Positions 17,399 through 27,400 are shown, counted from the stretch's first letter. The stretch: 64,000 nt of DNA from Aliishimia sp039978895 (GCA_039978895.1 JBDWAL010000010.1:1-64000), one strand, 5' to 3'. Translations and numbers: made by a program. The notes: a model not told the origin generated them from the letters alone.

Positions 17399-18973
17399 AT
17401 GCGTGACTTCCATCTTCCAGGCCGATCCCCCGTGCTGGCGCAAAACGGGATTTGCGCAACCTCCCACCCGATTGCGGCGCATGCAGCAATTGACGTTCTG
17501 CAAGCAGGCGGAAACGCAATGGACGCAGCCATCGCTGGCGCGGTCCTACTGGGAATTTGCGAACCGCAGATGACGGGGATCGGTGGCGATTGCTTTGTTT
17601 TATGGTCCCATGCAGATGGCCCCGTCAAAGCGATGAACGGCTCAGGGCGCGCGCCTGCTGGTGTTTCGGCGGAAAAATTGCGCGATGCGGACCTGAAGGC
17701 CATTCCGTTATATGGCCCGGAAGCGGTCACAATACCCGGCGCCATCAATGCTTTCTGCCATCTTTCTGAAAATGAGGGTAAGTTGGGGTTGGACCGGCTT
17801 CTGGCACCAGCGATTCATTACGCGGAAGCTGGTGTACCAGTCGCCCCGCGGGTTGCGTTTGACTGGGCAAATGATGCGTCAATCTTGCAAGACACAGCTA
17901 AAAAGCACTTTTTGATCAATGGTGCGGCCCCCAAAGCGGGTCAAATGTTCAGTGCACCGGGACAAGCAGACGTGTTGCGCCGCATTGCCAAAGACGGCCG
18001 CGATGCATTTTATACCGGTGAAATCGCGGACGATATGATCGCAGCATTGACGGCTATGGGTGGCGTACACACGGCCGGCGATTTTGCGGCGACGGCGTGC
18101 ACTCAAACGGATGCGATTTCAGGCAACTACAAAGGTGTGGACTTGGTGGAGCACCCACCGAACGGGCAAGGTGCGACCGCTTTGTTAATGCTGAATATTT
18201 TGAAGCACTTCGACATCGCGTCAATGGATCCTTTCGGAACCCAACGCGCGCATATTGAAGCCGAAGCCGCTAAGTTGGCTTACGATGCGCGCAATCGCTT
18301 GATTGCTGATCCGGATTTCACACCCCGCTTAGAGCATATGTTGGCAGATGAAACTGCCGCAAAGCTTGCGGCCTTGATCGATCCTGCGCGCGCAATGGGT
18401 GATGCCAAGCCGCTGACAGAAGCCGTGCACAAGGACACCATCTATATCACCGTCGTAGACAAGGATCGGATGTCTGTTTCGCTGATCTATTCCATTTTCC
18501 ACGGGTTTGGATCTGGTATTGCGTCCGACAAGTTCGGCATCTTGCTGCAAAATCGCGGCGCAGGGTTCACGTTGGAGGCTGGTCATCCAAACGAATTTGG
18601 TCCCGGCAAACGCCCAATGCACACGATCATCCCGGCGATGTTGCGCGAGAACGGCAAAGTGACGATGCCATTTGGGGTGATGGGCGGGGCTTATCAACCA
18701 AACGGGCACGCACGTGTGGTCAGCAATATGGTCGATTTCGACATGGACCCACAGACAGCTTTGGATGCCCCTCGCGCGTTTTCCGATGCGGGCACGATGA
18801 AAGTCGAACGTGGGTATAGTGACCAAGTGCGCGCAGAATTAGCCGACATGGGGCATGTTGTCGAAATTCCCGACACTGCAATCGGTGGCGCGCAAGCGGT
18901 CCGAATCCATGATCACGGCGTACTTGAGGGCGCGTCTGATCCTCGCAAAGATGGTTGCGCGGCCGGATATTAA
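17399..18973 (+). CDS. Gamma-glutamyltransferase family protein
   Basis: The 524-residue product from the ATG at 17399 reads CATSHPIAAHAAIDVLQAGGNAMDAAIAGA, the classic beginning of the Ntn-hydrolase GGT family. The self-cleavage site is at Thr347 in KDTIYITVVDKD, whose Thr becomes the N-terminal nucleophile of the small subunit. Further conserved stretches are GSGIASDKFGILLQNRGAGF and MGGAYQPNGHARV. There is no signal peptide, so this is a cytoplasmic member of the type often found in proteobacteria that acts on gamma-glutamyl compounds or related amides. It converges on hspQ, with a hairpin between. Confidence 0.88.
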   Translation: MRDFHLPGRSPVLAQNGICATSHPIAAHAAIDVLQAGGNAMDAAIAGAVLLGICEPQMTGIGGDCFVLWSHADGPVKAMNGSGRAPAGVSAEKLRDADLKAIPLYGPEAVTIPGAINAFCHLSENEGKLGLDRLLAPAIHYAEAGVPVAPRVAFDWANDASILQDTAKKHFLINGAAPKAGQMFSAPGQADVLRRIAKDGRDAFYTGEIADDMIAALTAMGGVHTAGDFAATACTQTDAISGNYKGVDLVEHPPNGQGATALLMLNILKHFDIASMDPFGTQRAHIEAEAAKLAYDARNRLIADPDFTPRLEHMLADETAAKLAALIDPARAMGDAKPLTEAVHKDTIYITVVDKDRMSVSLIYSIFHGFGSGIASDKFGILLQNRGAGFTLEAGHPNEFGPGKRPMHTIIPAMLRENGKVTMPFGVMGGAYQPNGHARVVSNMVDFDMDPQTALDAPRAFSDAGTMKVERGYSDQVRAELADMGHVVEIPDTAIGGAQAVRIHDHGVLEGASDPRKDGCAAGY

Positions 18974-18980
18974 ACGGATT

Positions 18981-19000
18981 GGCGGGGGGTCATCCCCGCC
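18981..19000. terminator. Hairpin between convergent ggt and hspQ genes
   Basis: GGCGGGG at 18981-18987 pairs with CCCCGCC at 18994-19000 around a six-base loop, in the 32-base gap between two converging genes. It likely serves both strands. Confidence 0.55.
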
Positions 19001-19005
19001 ATACC

Positions 19006-19335
19006 TCAATTTAGCTGGAAGTGAAGAGGATAAGAGCCGTCCTCAAACGGACCAAACAAGTCGCTGATATCCGGGTGATCCACAGGTTCGCCGCTATAGT
19101 CCGCCACCAAATTCTGCTCAGAGACGTAGGCCACGTAATAACTTTGGTCATTTTCAGCGAGTAAATGGTAAAAAGGCTGCTCTTTTACCGGGCGGCTTTC
19201 CTCGGGAATCGATTCATACCATTCGTCCGTATTTGAAAATGTGGGGTCCACATCAAAAATAACCCCGCGAAACGGGTGCTTACGGTGTCGGACAACTTGC
19301 CCCAAGTGGTATTTTGCGCGCGATCTCAGCATCAT
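19006..19335 (-). CDS. hspQ: Heat shock protein HspQ
   Basis: The 109-residue product begins MMLRSRAKYHLGQVVRHRKHPFRGVIFDVDP, the family's signature opening, and continues with EQPFYHLLAENDQSYYVAYVSEQNL. Starts upstream of 19335 would add residues not seen in the family. HspQ acts in the cytoplasm as a specificity factor that enhances Lon protease and was first described as a hemimethylated-DNA-binding protein. A possible sigma-32 promoter overlaps the region just upstream of the start. Confidence 0.92.
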   Translation of the reverse strand: MMLRSRAKYHLGQVVRHRKHPFRGVIFDVDPTFSNTDEWYESIPEESRPVKEQPFYHLLAENDQSYYVAYVSEQNLVADYSGEPVDHPDISDLFGPFEDGSYPLHFQLN

Positions 19336-19346
19336 ATTGCAGCCCC

Positions 19347-19372
19347 TAGATGAGCTTAGTAGACCGTTCAAG
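19347..19372 (-). promoter_or_regulatory. Possible sigma-32 (RpoH) promoter of hspQ
   Basis: On the minus strand CCCTTGAA, with its CTTGAA core at 19372-19367, is followed after 14 bases by CATCTA at 19352-19347. This resembles the alphaproteobacterial RpoH consensus (CTTGAA, then CCCCATTTA). Transcription would begin only a few bases before the hspQ ATG, giving a very short leader, which lowers confidence. Confidence 0.3.
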
Positions 19373-19416
19373 GGGGTCTTGTCCATTTTTCCGACCCAAT
19401 TTGATGGAAACAGTCT

Positions 19417-20298
19417 GTGAACCTTGCAGTAACAGTGCTCGAAATAGTCGCTCCGGTATTTTTGCTTGCCGGAATTGGCTTTGTATGGGTCAAATTTGGA
19501 TTAGAATATCGCATCGAATTCGTCACACGATTGGTGATGAGCTTGGCCTTGCCTGCGTTGATTTTCGTCTCATTGATGCAAACAAAAGTGGACCCCGCAG
19601 CGTTAACAGCTTTGTCTTTCGCCACCCTTGTTGCGTACGCCTTGATCACATTGGGTGCATATGTGTTGGTGCGGGTTATGGATTTGGAAACACGTACTTT
19701 TTTAACCCCAACAATCTTTGGCAATACCGGAAATCTTGGCCTGCCTTTGGCATTCTTTGCTTTTGGCCAAGAGGGGTTAAGCTATGCGATCGTCGTCTTT
19801 GCTTTGATGTCGATGTGGTTTTTTACCTTCGGAATCTGGATTTTCTCAGGCGGCGGGTCGGTCATAAAAGTCGTCAAAGAACCTTTGGTCGGAGCCACTC
19901 TTTTGGGCGCATTATTCTTATGGCAAGGATGGGAAACACCGGAATTTCTAACCAACACATTGTCTTTACTCGGGCAGATGGTCATTCCCATAATGCTGAT
20001 CACACTCGGCGTTGCCGTCGCGCGCCTAACGCCGGGCGGTGTTGTGCAGGCAGTTTGGCTGTCGATCTTGCGCCTTGTGGTGTGCGCCAGCATCGCGTGG
20101 GCCGTCGGGGTCTGGTTTGAATTGGACAAGGTTGCGTTTGGGATTTTGGTTTTGCAGGCTGCCACGCCTGTTGCCGTGACCTCATATTTGCTGGCAGAGA
20201 AGTATGGCGGCGACGCGGACGCGGTCGCAGGGCTGGTTGTTGTGTCTACCTTGATCTCTGTGGGCACTTTGCCGCTGCTTTTAGCCCTGCTTCTGTAG
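19417..20298 (+). CDS. AEC-family (auxin efflux carrier type) transporter
   Basis: The 293-residue protein has about ten hydrophobic helices with the family break in the middle. The first helix reads VLEIVAPVFLLAGIGFVWV, a mid-protein segment FGNTGNLGLPLAFFAFG is the typical AEC polar motif, and the C-terminal repeat begins LLGQMVIPIMLITLG. It starts with GTG at 19417 after a GGAAA. AEC carriers export or exchange organic acids across the inner membrane; the substrate here is unknown. It is divergent from hspQ. Confidence 0.88.
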   Translation: MNLAVTVLEIVAPVFLLAGIGFVWVKFGLEYRIEFVTRLVMSLALPALIFVSLMQTKVDPAALTALSFATLVAYALITLGAYVLVRVMDLETRTFLTPTIFGNTGNLGLPLAFFAFGQEGLSYAIVVFALMSMWFFTFGIWIFSGGGSVIKVVKEPLVGATLLGALFLWQGWETPEFLTNTLSLLGQMVIPIMLITLGVAVARLTPGGVVQAVWLSILRLVVCASIAWAVGVWFELDKVAFGILVLQAATPVAVTSYLLAEKYGGDADAVAGLVVVSTLISVGTLPLLLALLL

Positions 20299-20370
20299 AA
20301 AACGTGATTTCACGCGAGCGCGTTTTACGTTAAACTACCTGAAAATTATAATAAGAAGCGAGAGAGGCAA

Positions 20371-20958
20371 ATGAGCAGACTTCTTTACGCGCTTCTGGCG
20401 GTGCTTTTCGTGGCGTCCTGTGGCAGCAGTTATAATTCTGCGCCGCGGAACCTTGATAACGCGTGCACCATCCTGAAGCAGCGCCCCGAATACGCCCGTG
20501 CATTCAAAGCAACGGAGCGGAAATGGAACGTTCCAACGCATGTGTTGATGGCCACGATCTATCAAGAAAGCAAATTCGTATCAGACGCGCGCACCCCATT
20601 TCGGTATGTCGCGGGCGTCATTCCAATGGGACGGCAAAGCTCAGCCTATGGGTACAGCCAAGCACTGGATGGGACATGGGAAGAATACACTGCGTCGACC
20701 GGAAAGCGTGGTGCCAAACGGAACCGGATCAACGATGCCAGCGACTTCATGGGCTGGTATATGAACGAAACCAAGCGCCGCAATAACGTGTCTTTGTCGG
20801 ACGCGCGCAATCAATACCTTGCGTATCACGAAGGCCAGACCGGATTTGCGCGCGGGTCATATAACCGGAAGTCATGGTTGGTGCGGGTCGCAGGCGAAGT
20901 CGGCCAACGATCAAAAATGTATCGCTCGCAGCTCTCTGGATGTAGCGCGTTCAGGTAA
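20371..20958 (+). CDS. Lytic transglycosylase (SLT-type) lipoprotein
   Basis: The 195-residue protein has a lipoprotein signal (LLYALLAVLFVASC, Cys17 as lipidation site). A lysozyme-like SLT domain spans about 45-175: MATIYQESKF holds the likely catalytic Glu, and SSAYGYSQALDGTWEEY, SDFMGWYM and YLAYHEGQ follow. It is expected to cleave peptidoglycan from the outer membrane face. The ribosome-binding site AGAGAGG precedes the ATG. A strong terminator follows the stop. Confidence 0.85.
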   Translation: MSRLLYALLAVLFVASCGSSYNSAPRNLDNACTILKQRPEYARAFKATERKWNVPTHVLMATIYQESKFVSDARTPFRYVAGVIPMGRQSSAYGYSQALDGTWEEYTASTGKRGAKRNRINDASDFMGWYMNETKRRNNVSLSDARNQYLAYHEGQTGFARGSYNRKSWLVRVAGEVGQRSKMYRSQLSGCSAFR

Positions 20959-20990
20959 GAATGGCCCCAAGCAACGCATCGGTCAAATCA

Positions 20991-21022
20991 AAAGCCCCGG
21001 AAAGACACCTCTGGGGCTTTTT
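20991..21022. terminator. Bidirectional intrinsic terminator between the SLT lipoprotein and lolA
   Basis: AAAGCCCC at 20991-20998 pairs with GGGGCTTT at 21013-21020, with A-rich and T-rich flanks on the two sides. It serves both convergent genes. Confidence 0.85.
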
Positions 21023-21025
21023 GCG

Positions 21026-21616
21026 TTATTGATCGCCGCCAGATTCATAGATAGCGATATCAAACAACCTATTTGGCAAAGCGCCCCCCTTGGCCAGTTC
21101 GCCCAAGACGACGGTCGTCTGCGACCCATTCCCGTCATTGATCACCCATTGACGCAGCTCAACCGGATTGCCCGTAAACAGCAATTCAATATTGCCATAT
21201 TCGGGATTTTTCGGGTCTTGCGCAACGACCTTGGTGGCCGTGCCATCATAAGAGTGGCCGGTGACCATCTTGGCCTGACCCAAATCAACATTCCGCGCAA
21301 GGATCAGCGACAAAGGTGTGCGGTTGAGCGGGTAAGTTTCGGGCCGCGTATTTGACTTTCCATCCACGATCACAACCGTGTTTGCGTTCGCGACAACCAA
21401 CGTGCTTTCGGGCGGGTTATACTCAAAGCGTACCTTGCCGGGACGTTTGATGTAGATTTGCCCGGTGGAAATCGTTCCATTGTCGTTGATCTGAGTGAAC
21501 TCGCCTTGGGCAGTTTTCATCGCATTGAGGTATTTGGAAATCGACGCAAGCGGCAGCTTTTCAGCGGCGGCAGGAAGGGCCAACATGCAGGCCAGAACAA
21601 TCGCTAGGATACGCAT
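21026..21616 (-). CDS. lolA: Outer-membrane lipoprotein carrier protein LolA
   Basis: The 196-residue protein has a signal peptide (MRILAIVLACMLALPAAA). The LolA beta-sheet core is visible: GEFTQINDNGTISTGQIYIKRPGKVRFEYNPP, then ANTVVIVDGKSNT and TPLSLILARNVDL. It shuttles lipoproteins through the periplasm from LolCDE to the outer membrane. It lies downstream of ftsK on the same strand with a 162-base gap, an arrangement common in alphaproteobacteria. Confidence 0.93.
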   Translation of the reverse strand: MRILAIVLACMLALPAAAEKLPLASISKYLNAMKTAQGEFTQINDNGTISTGQIYIKRPGKVRFEYNPPESTLVVANANTVVIVDGKSNTRPETYPLNRTPLSLILARNVDLGQAKMVTGHSYDGTATKVVAQDPKNPEYGNIELLFTGNPVELRQWVINDGNGSQTTVVLGELAKGGALPNRLFDIAIYESGGDQ

Positions 21617-21778
21617 AAGACTTTTTGTCCTTATCAGTCACTACTCTTACCAAAACAGATAAGCATCCGAGCGCTGTTATGCGATAGCAAAGGGCGCATT
21701 GCGGCGCCGCTTTGCCGAATTGGATGGTTCAAACTACTGGTGCGCAACCCCACCAAGCGGTCCGAAACAAAGGGATAC

Positions 21779-24733
21779 TTACTGCTCAGGCACCAGAATT
21801 TCGCGTTTACCCACATGGTTGGCAGAACTTACAACGCCTTGGTCTTCCATCTGCTCAACAAGTCGTGCCGCCTTATTATAACCAATGGCGAGCTTGCGTT
21901 GGATATAGGATGTCGAACATTTGCGGTCCCGGATCACGATACCAACCGCCTGGTCGTAAAGTGCATCTTCACCATCCGTGTTGCCACCAAGCCCAAGCAC
22001 CTGATCGATATTGCTCGCGCTGTCCTCTGCCGGGCCTTCGACGACGCCGCCAACATATTCAGGCGGACCATAGGCCTTAAGGTGGTTGACGATTTCTTCG
22101 ACCTCTTCGTCCGACACAAACGGTCCATGACAACGGGTGATCTTTGCGCCACCCGCCATGTAAAGCATGTCACCCATGCCCAAAAGCTGTTCAGCCCCCA
22201 TTTCGCCCAAGATGGTGCGAGAATCGATTTTGGAGGTCACTTGGAACGAAATCCGCGTTGGAAAGTTGGCCTTGATTGTACCCGTGATAACATCGACGGA
22301 CGGACGCTGCGTTGCCATGATCAAATGGATACCAGAGGCACGCGCCATCTGCGCAAGACGTTGGATACAAGCTTCGATTTCTTTGCCTGCGACCATCATC
22401 AAGTCGGCCATCTCGTCCACGATCACAACGATATATGGCAGTTTGACCGGCATGATTTCTTCGGTTTCAAACACCGGTTCGCCCGTGTCGTCATCAAATC
22501 CAGTTTGCACAGTGCGCGAGAACAATTCGCCCTTATCAAGTGCTTCTTTCACGCGACCATTATAGCCATCAATGTTGCGCACGCCCATTTTGGACATCTT
22601 GCGATAACGCTCTTCCATCTCACCGACGACCCATTTCAGGGCAACAACGGCCTTTTTAGGGTCAGTTACAACTGGCGAAAGCAAATGCGGAATGCCGTCA
22701 TAAACAGACAATTCGAGCATTTTGGGATCAATCATGATCAAACGGCAATCTTCGGGCGTCAACTTATAGAGCAGCGACAAGATCATCGTGTTGATCGCCA
22801 CGGATTTACCCGAACCGGTCGTCCCAGCAATCAACAAGTGGGGCATCTTGGCCAAGTTTGCGACCATCGCGTCGCCACCAATGTCCTTGCCCAATGCTAA
22901 CGGCAACTTCATGTTGCTATCGCCAAAATCACGCGCGGACAGGATCTCGCGCAGGACGACTTTCTCGCGGTTTTCGTTTGGCAGTTCGATACCAATCACA
23001 GAGCGGCCCGGCACAGTCGAAACACGTGCGGACAAGGCCATCATTGAACGTGCGATGTCGTCAGACAAGCCGATCACGCGGGACGCTTTCAATCCCGGTG
23101 CCGGTTCAAGTTCGTACATTGTGACCACAGGGCCGGGGCGCACAGAGACGATTTCACCCTTAACGCCATAATCATCCAACACGTTTTCCAACATGCGCGC
23201 ATTTTCTTCCAACGCATCATCGGACAAGTGATGGCGCTCAATCGCGACTGGATTTGTCAGCAAATCCAAGGGAGGCAGGTCAAACGCGGCGCGTTGTTTG
23301 TCTTCAAACGCAAGCATCGGTTGGGCTTCTGCCTTGGCCTGTTTCGAAGGCTGGATCGGTTTCGCGGCCGGTTGTTGCACCACTTTGCGCGGCTGCGGCG
23401 TCGGGATCACGGGCGCAACCGGAACAGGTTGTGCCAAGGTCATTTCCTCGATGATCTCATCATGAGCCGGAGCTTGCGGCGGTGTCGGAATCTGTGAAAC
23501 AGGCGCTTGCGGGATCGGCGCGGGCACGGGTTGCGCCATCAGCGGTGGCTCTGTCGGCATCACATGCGCGGACGTCAAAGGTGGTTCAGGCGGTAAGCCA
23601 ACCGGCGTGTCATTCAAGATTAAAGGCGTCGGGCCGTGACCACGACCACGTGTCAACGGCGCAACACTTTCCACACGGATCGCAGAATTCTGGCGCACAC
23701 GTGCTTTGATCGCATCTGCAATCCGTTCTTTGACCCGGTTATCTTCGGGGGCGTCAACGTCGTGGTCGATTTCACCATTCGCGACGAGTTCAGGTTCTGG
23801 CATCGCATCTGGACGTTTGATCAACGACGGCACACGCGACAACAGACTTTGCTTGGCGGGCGCAGGTTCGGCCACGAAATCTGGGGCCATCATTTCTGGC
23901 GAGAGGGCCGGAGAACCTTCGGCAATCGGGACAGATGTTTGAAGTTGTGCCGCTTGTGTGGCTTCCCACGCGGCGTGTTCTTGTGCTGCAATCCGCGCAG
24001 CTTCGCGCTTTTCTGCACGCTGTTCGCGTAAAGTTGCTGCACCTTGCAGACCCGCAGACGCACCACGCAGACCAATCTGAGCAGAGCGACCCAACACAGT
24101 CATGATCGCCGCATACGTCGACACCAACCCCAGCAACAACCAGCGCGTCAAACGCTGGACTTCTGGCTTGGTGAAGCCAAGCACAAACGCCCCAAACACA
24201 ATCAAGGAAATCGCCATAACAACCGACAAGAGTTTCACAGCAAAAGCAGAACCCAACGGCAAAGCAGTCAAAACAACACCCAAAGCGGTCGCGCCGCCCA
24301 TGCCACCAAGGCCAAATTTATGCGCTTGTGCCCACACATCCGACGGGACGAGCGTCGCTGTATACACACTGAACACAAACAAGGCTGGAACGGCGAAAAT
24401 CAGACGACCCAAGGCGCGCTCATGACCCATGTGCAGCGCAAACCGCACGCCCCATGTCATCAAGATCGCAGCAATCGCCCAGCCGACCAAACCGCCAACC
24501 ATTACCATCATTCCGGCGATCGATGCACCTGTACGGCCCAACCAATTGCTGACAGGTGCGTCCGTGGATACCATCCAGTTTGGATCATCAGGACTGTAAG
24601 ACCAGACCATCAACATCGTTAGAAAACCAAGGCCAAACAATGCGATACCGATCAGCTCTTTGCTGCGCTTCTCAATCGCTTGCGCCATTTCCCTGTCCAG
24701 TAGCGGCTCGCGCTGCCGTGTCGGATATGCCAT
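21779..24733 (-). CDS. ftsK: DNA translocase FtsK
   Basis: The product is 984 residues from the ATG at 24733, which follows GAGGGA; an ATG at 24757 would overlap the upstream aminotransferase gene. The N-terminal 200 residues hold about four membrane helices. A Pro/Ala-rich linker spans about 240-500, then comes the motor domain with Walker A GTTGSGKS and Walker B IVVIVDEMADLMM. A C-terminal winged-helix gamma domain reads CSTSYIQRKLAIGYNKAARLVEQME. FtsK pumps chromosome DNA at the division septum and activates XerCD at dif. The length and linker are normal for the group. Confidence 0.95.
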   Translation of the reverse strand: MAYPTRQREPLLDREMAQAIEKRSKELIGIALFGLGFLTMLMVWSYSPDDPNWMVSTDAPVSNWLGRTGASIAGMMVMVGGLVGWAIAAILMTWGVRFALHMGHERALGRLIFAVPALFVFSVYTATLVPSDVWAQAHKFGLGGMGGATALGVVLTALPLGSAFAVKLLSVVMAISLIVFGAFVLGFTKPEVQRLTRWLLLGLVSTYAAIMTVLGRSAQIGLRGASAGLQGAATLREQRAEKREAARIAAQEHAAWEATQAAQLQTSVPIAEGSPALSPEMMAPDFVAEPAPAKQSLLSRVPSLIKRPDAMPEPELVANGEIDHDVDAPEDNRVKERIADAIKARVRQNSAIRVESVAPLTRGRGHGPTPLILNDTPVGLPPEPPLTSAHVMPTEPPLMAQPVPAPIPQAPVSQIPTPPQAPAHDEIIEEMTLAQPVPVAPVIPTPQPRKVVQQPAAKPIQPSKQAKAEAQPMLAFEDKQRAAFDLPPLDLLTNPVAIERHHLSDDALEENARMLENVLDDYGVKGEIVSVRPGPVVTMYELEPAPGLKASRVIGLSDDIARSMMALSARVSTVPGRSVIGIELPNENREKVVLREILSARDFGDSNMKLPLALGKDIGGDAMVANLAKMPHLLIAGTTGSGKSVAINTMILSLLYKLTPEDCRLIMIDPKMLELSVYDGIPHLLSPVVTDPKKAVVALKWVVGEMEERYRKMSKMGVRNIDGYNGRVKEALDKGELFSRTVQTGFDDDTGEPVFETEEIMPVKLPYIVVIVDEMADLMMVAGKEIEACIQRLAQMARASGIHLIMATQRPSVDVITGTIKANFPTRISFQVTSKIDSRTILGEMGAEQLLGMGDMLYMAGGAKITRCHGPFVSDEEVEEIVNHLKAYGPPEYVGGVVEGPAEDSASNIDQVLGLGGNTDGEDALYDQAVGIVIRDRKCSTSYIQRKLAIGYNKAARLVEQMEDQGVVSSANHVGKREILVPEQ

Positions 24734-24746
24734 GCCTCGTCCCTCT

Positions 24747-25928
24747 TTATTTTTCATACAAACAGTCGCGCAAGCGTATCAGCCCGGCTTCGGTTTGGTC
24801 TTTTGGGGCCACCAAGGCGACCCGGATGTAATGATCGCCGGGATTAATACCGTCGGCGTCTTGTGCAAGATACGCGCCGGGCAACACCCGCACGCCAGTT
24901 TCTTTCCACAGTTTCAGTGTTGCCGCCTCACCGTCTTCGACGGGCAACCACAGGAAAAAACCCGCCTCGGGCGTGCGATACCCCGGCACATTGCCAAGGA
25001 TGCGGTCCGCAAGATCGTATTTTTCCGCATAAAGCGCGCGGTTCTCGACAACATGTTCTTCGTCGCGCCACGCCGCTTCGGCCGCCGCTTGCAACGGCAA
25101 CGGCAACGGAGTGCCTGCATAGTTGCGCAACTGCTTGGCCGCCGTGATCGTCTTTGGACCACCCACAACAAAGCCAGACCGAAGCCCCGGCATGTTTGAG
25201 CGTTTGGACAACGAGTGAAACGCAACAATGCGCTCAGGATCAGTTCCTTTTGCCGCTGCGACCTGCAAAATTCCCGGAGGGGGGATGTCTTTGTAAATCT
25301 CGGAATAGCATTCATCCGCGAAGATGCGGAAATCGTGCTGCTCGGCCAAATCGATCAAATTTGACCAATAGGTTTCGGACGCCACAGCGCCCTGCGGATT
25401 TGCGGGCGAGCAGATATAAACCGCTGTCGCGCGCTGAAGGTGTTCAAGCGGTACAGCCGCGAAATCTGGCAAATGGCCGGACGCCTCGGTCGCGTTCACA
25501 AAGATTGGTTCAGAACCGACGGACAAGGCCGCAACCATGTACACTTGGTAAAATGGGTTCGGCATCAAGATTGTCGGCTGTTGCCCATTTTTGGTCTCAG
25601 GGCAGAACGCCATCACAGCGTTATAAAGCCCCTCACGCGTTCCATTCAGCGGCAACACCCGTGTTTCGGGGTCCAAGCTCACGCCATAACGATGCTGCAC
25701 CCAATCGCAAATCGCACCGCGCAAACCCGGCGTGCCTTCATTAGGTGGATAGGAATTGAAGCCAGCGGCGTTTTCGCTGATCACATCGGTGATCCATGCC
25801 GGAAACGCATGTTTCGGCTCGCCAATTGTCATATGGATTACGTCGCCGCCGGGTTCGTGCACATCCAATAGGGCGCGCAAACGCGGGAACGCATAAGCCA
25901 GAAGGTTAGAAAACCGCTCGGGGAACAT
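24747..25928 (-). CDS. PLP-dependent aminotransferase (class I/II, DapC-like)
   Basis: The product is 393 residues from the ATG at 25928, chosen because AGAGGCAG lies just ahead and the sequence from MFPERFSNLLAYAFPRLRALLD matches the family. Visible motifs are the substrate-side NEGTPGLRGAI, PNPFYQVYM, the SPANPQGAV loop, and the PLP lysine in HSLSKRSNMPGLRSGFV. The nearest assignments are N-succinyldiaminopimelate aminotransferase or an aspartate/alanine-type enzyme; the sequence alone does not settle the substrate. It is immediately upstream of ftsK (13 bases) and is probably cotranscribed. Confidence 0.87.
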   Translation of the reverse strand: MFPERFSNLLAYAFPRLRALLDVHEPGGDVIHMTIGEPKHAFPAWITDVISENAAGFNSYPPNEGTPGLRGAICDWVQHRYGVSLDPETRVLPLNGTREGLYNAVMAFCPETKNGQQPTILMPNPFYQVYMVAALSVGSEPIFVNATEASGHLPDFAAVPLEHLQRATAVYICSPANPQGAVASETYWSNLIDLAEQHDFRIFADECYSEIYKDIPPPGILQVAAAKGTDPERIVAFHSLSKRSNMPGLRSGFVVGGPKTITAAKQLRNYAGTPLPLPLQAAAEAAWRDEEHVVENRALYAEKYDLADRILGNVPGYRTPEAGFFLWLPVEDGEAATLKLWKETGVRVLPGAYLAQDADGINPGDHYIRVALVAPKDQTEAGLIRLRDCLYEK

Positions 25929-26068
25929 CTGAAACTGCCTCTGATGCGGGATCATTTTCGCCCCGCTTTCCACCAGACTAACAGAGCCATCGACTCTGCG
26001 TCCAGCTAAACAACGGCCCTTACGCAAAATTGTGGCATTTCTGACATTTTTCGCAAGCAGCGTGAGCG

Positions 26069-27400
26069 TTAAGAGAGCGCCCGTTCCGCAGCAACCCCCA
26101 CGCGCAAGATGCGTTCATCCTGTCCCGGAGCACCCATTAATTGAATGCCGCAGCTTGGCGTTGTGGTTGGCAAACTCAACCCACACAGCCCCATCAAGTT
26201 GCCAATTCGGGTGTTGCGCAGCGCCAACAGATTCTCTGTCACATAGTAATCGCTGTCATTTGCGAGCCGCTCCACACTTGGCGGCATGATCGCGGATGTT
26301 GGCACCAATACTGCGTCATATTTCGCCGCCGCCGCGTCATACGCCCCCCGGATCGCCTCTATTTGCGCCCAAAGTGCCACGTAATCCGGGCCAGAGACAT
26401 CGCGACCCAACCGGAACCGCGCCAAGATTTCTGAGTACATCTTATGCGGAGCCGCCTCGATCACGTCGCGCCACAAGCCATAGGCCTCAGCCGTGTAAAG
26501 CTTACCGCCAAAGTTAAGCGCATCGACAACTTCGGGAACCTCAAACGTTTCAATCGACGCGCCCGCATCACGCAAGCGGTCGAGTGCATCTTCAAAAGCC
26601 GCAGCCGGGGCCTCGCGCAGATCATCCATTGCAATTGAGTTCAGGACGCCAAAGCGCACGCCTTTCAGCGACGCACCACGCAGATCAGGGCCTGAATGCC
26701 CTTCCATTGCGCCAAGCAAAAGCGCTGCATCCTCAACCGTCCGGCACAATGGACCAATCGTATCAAATTGTAGGCAAAGCGGGACAACCCCCTCAAGGCT
26801 CAGACGGCCATGCGTGGTTTTCAGCCCCACAAGATCATTCCAAGCGGATGGAATGCGCACCGATCCCCCCGTATCAGACCCTATTGCCGCCGCCGCCAAC
26901 CCAAATGCAACCGATGTCGCAGCACCAGAAGACGACCCACCCGGCACCACCCCAGCATCGTTAACGTTTGGCGGTGTCGCCGTACTTGGGTTCACACCAA
27001 GACCCGAAAAAGCCAGCTCGCTCATGTGGGTTTTGCCAAGGCAGACCAAGCCCATCGCGGTGGCGTTCTGAAGGACCAATGCATCGTTGTCTGGTACGCG
27101 ACCCTCAAGCAAATTCGAACCCGATTCTGTGCCAACACCCGCCGTATCAAACAGGTCTTTCCATGAAATCGGAACACCGTCCAAGGGCGACAATCGCTGT
27201 CCTGCCTTTGCGCGCGCACTGGCGGCTTTGGCCTCTGTCATGGCACGCTCGCGGGTCAGGCGGGCATAGATACGGGGTCCGTATTCATGCGCTTCAATCG
27301 CGTCAAGGAACTGTGTGGCAAGGTCAACTGGGTCGATCTCTCCCGCGTCTATTCCCCGTCCCAAATCTGCCGCGCTCATGTTTTGCCATTGCTGCATCAT
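26069..27400 (-). CDS. Amidase (amidase signature family)
   Basis: The product is 443 residues from ATG 27400, preceded by AAGGGGC; an upstream start at 27529 would run into the divergent hydroxylase gene. It has the amidase-signature catalytic triad: Lys in PISWKDLFDTAG, the cis-Ser in the GGSSSGAA loop, and the nucleophilic Ser in GSDTGGSVRIPSA. These enzymes hydrolyse amides, and relatives include GatA. GatA itself normally lies in a gat operon and is longer, so this is more likely a catabolic amidase of unknown substrate. Confidence 0.87.
   Translation of the reverse strand: MMQQWQNMSAADLGRGIDAGEIDPVDLATQFLDAIEAHEYGPRIYARLTRERAMTEAKAASARAKAGQRLSPLDGVPISWKDLFDTAGVGTESGSNLLEGRVPDNDALVLQNATAMGLVCLGKTHMSELAFSGLGVNPSTATPPNVNDAGVVPGGSSSGAATSVAFGLAAAAIGSDTGGSVRIPSAWNDLVGLKTTHGRLSLEGVVPLCLQFDTIGPLCRTVEDAALLLGAMEGHSGPDLRGASLKGVRFGVLNSIAMDDLREAPAAAFEDALDRLRDAGASIETFEVPEVVDALNFGGKLYTAEAYGLWRDVIEAAPHKMYSEILARFRLGRDVSGPDYVALWAQIEAIRGAYDAAAAKYDAVLVPTSAIMPPSVERLANDSDYYVTENLLALRNTRIGNLMGLCGLSLPTTTPSCGIQLMGAPGQDERILRVGVAAERALS

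Noticed and set aside
21740..22900. 386-codon frame opposite ftsK
   Set aside because: Antisense to the conserved FtsK motor domain.
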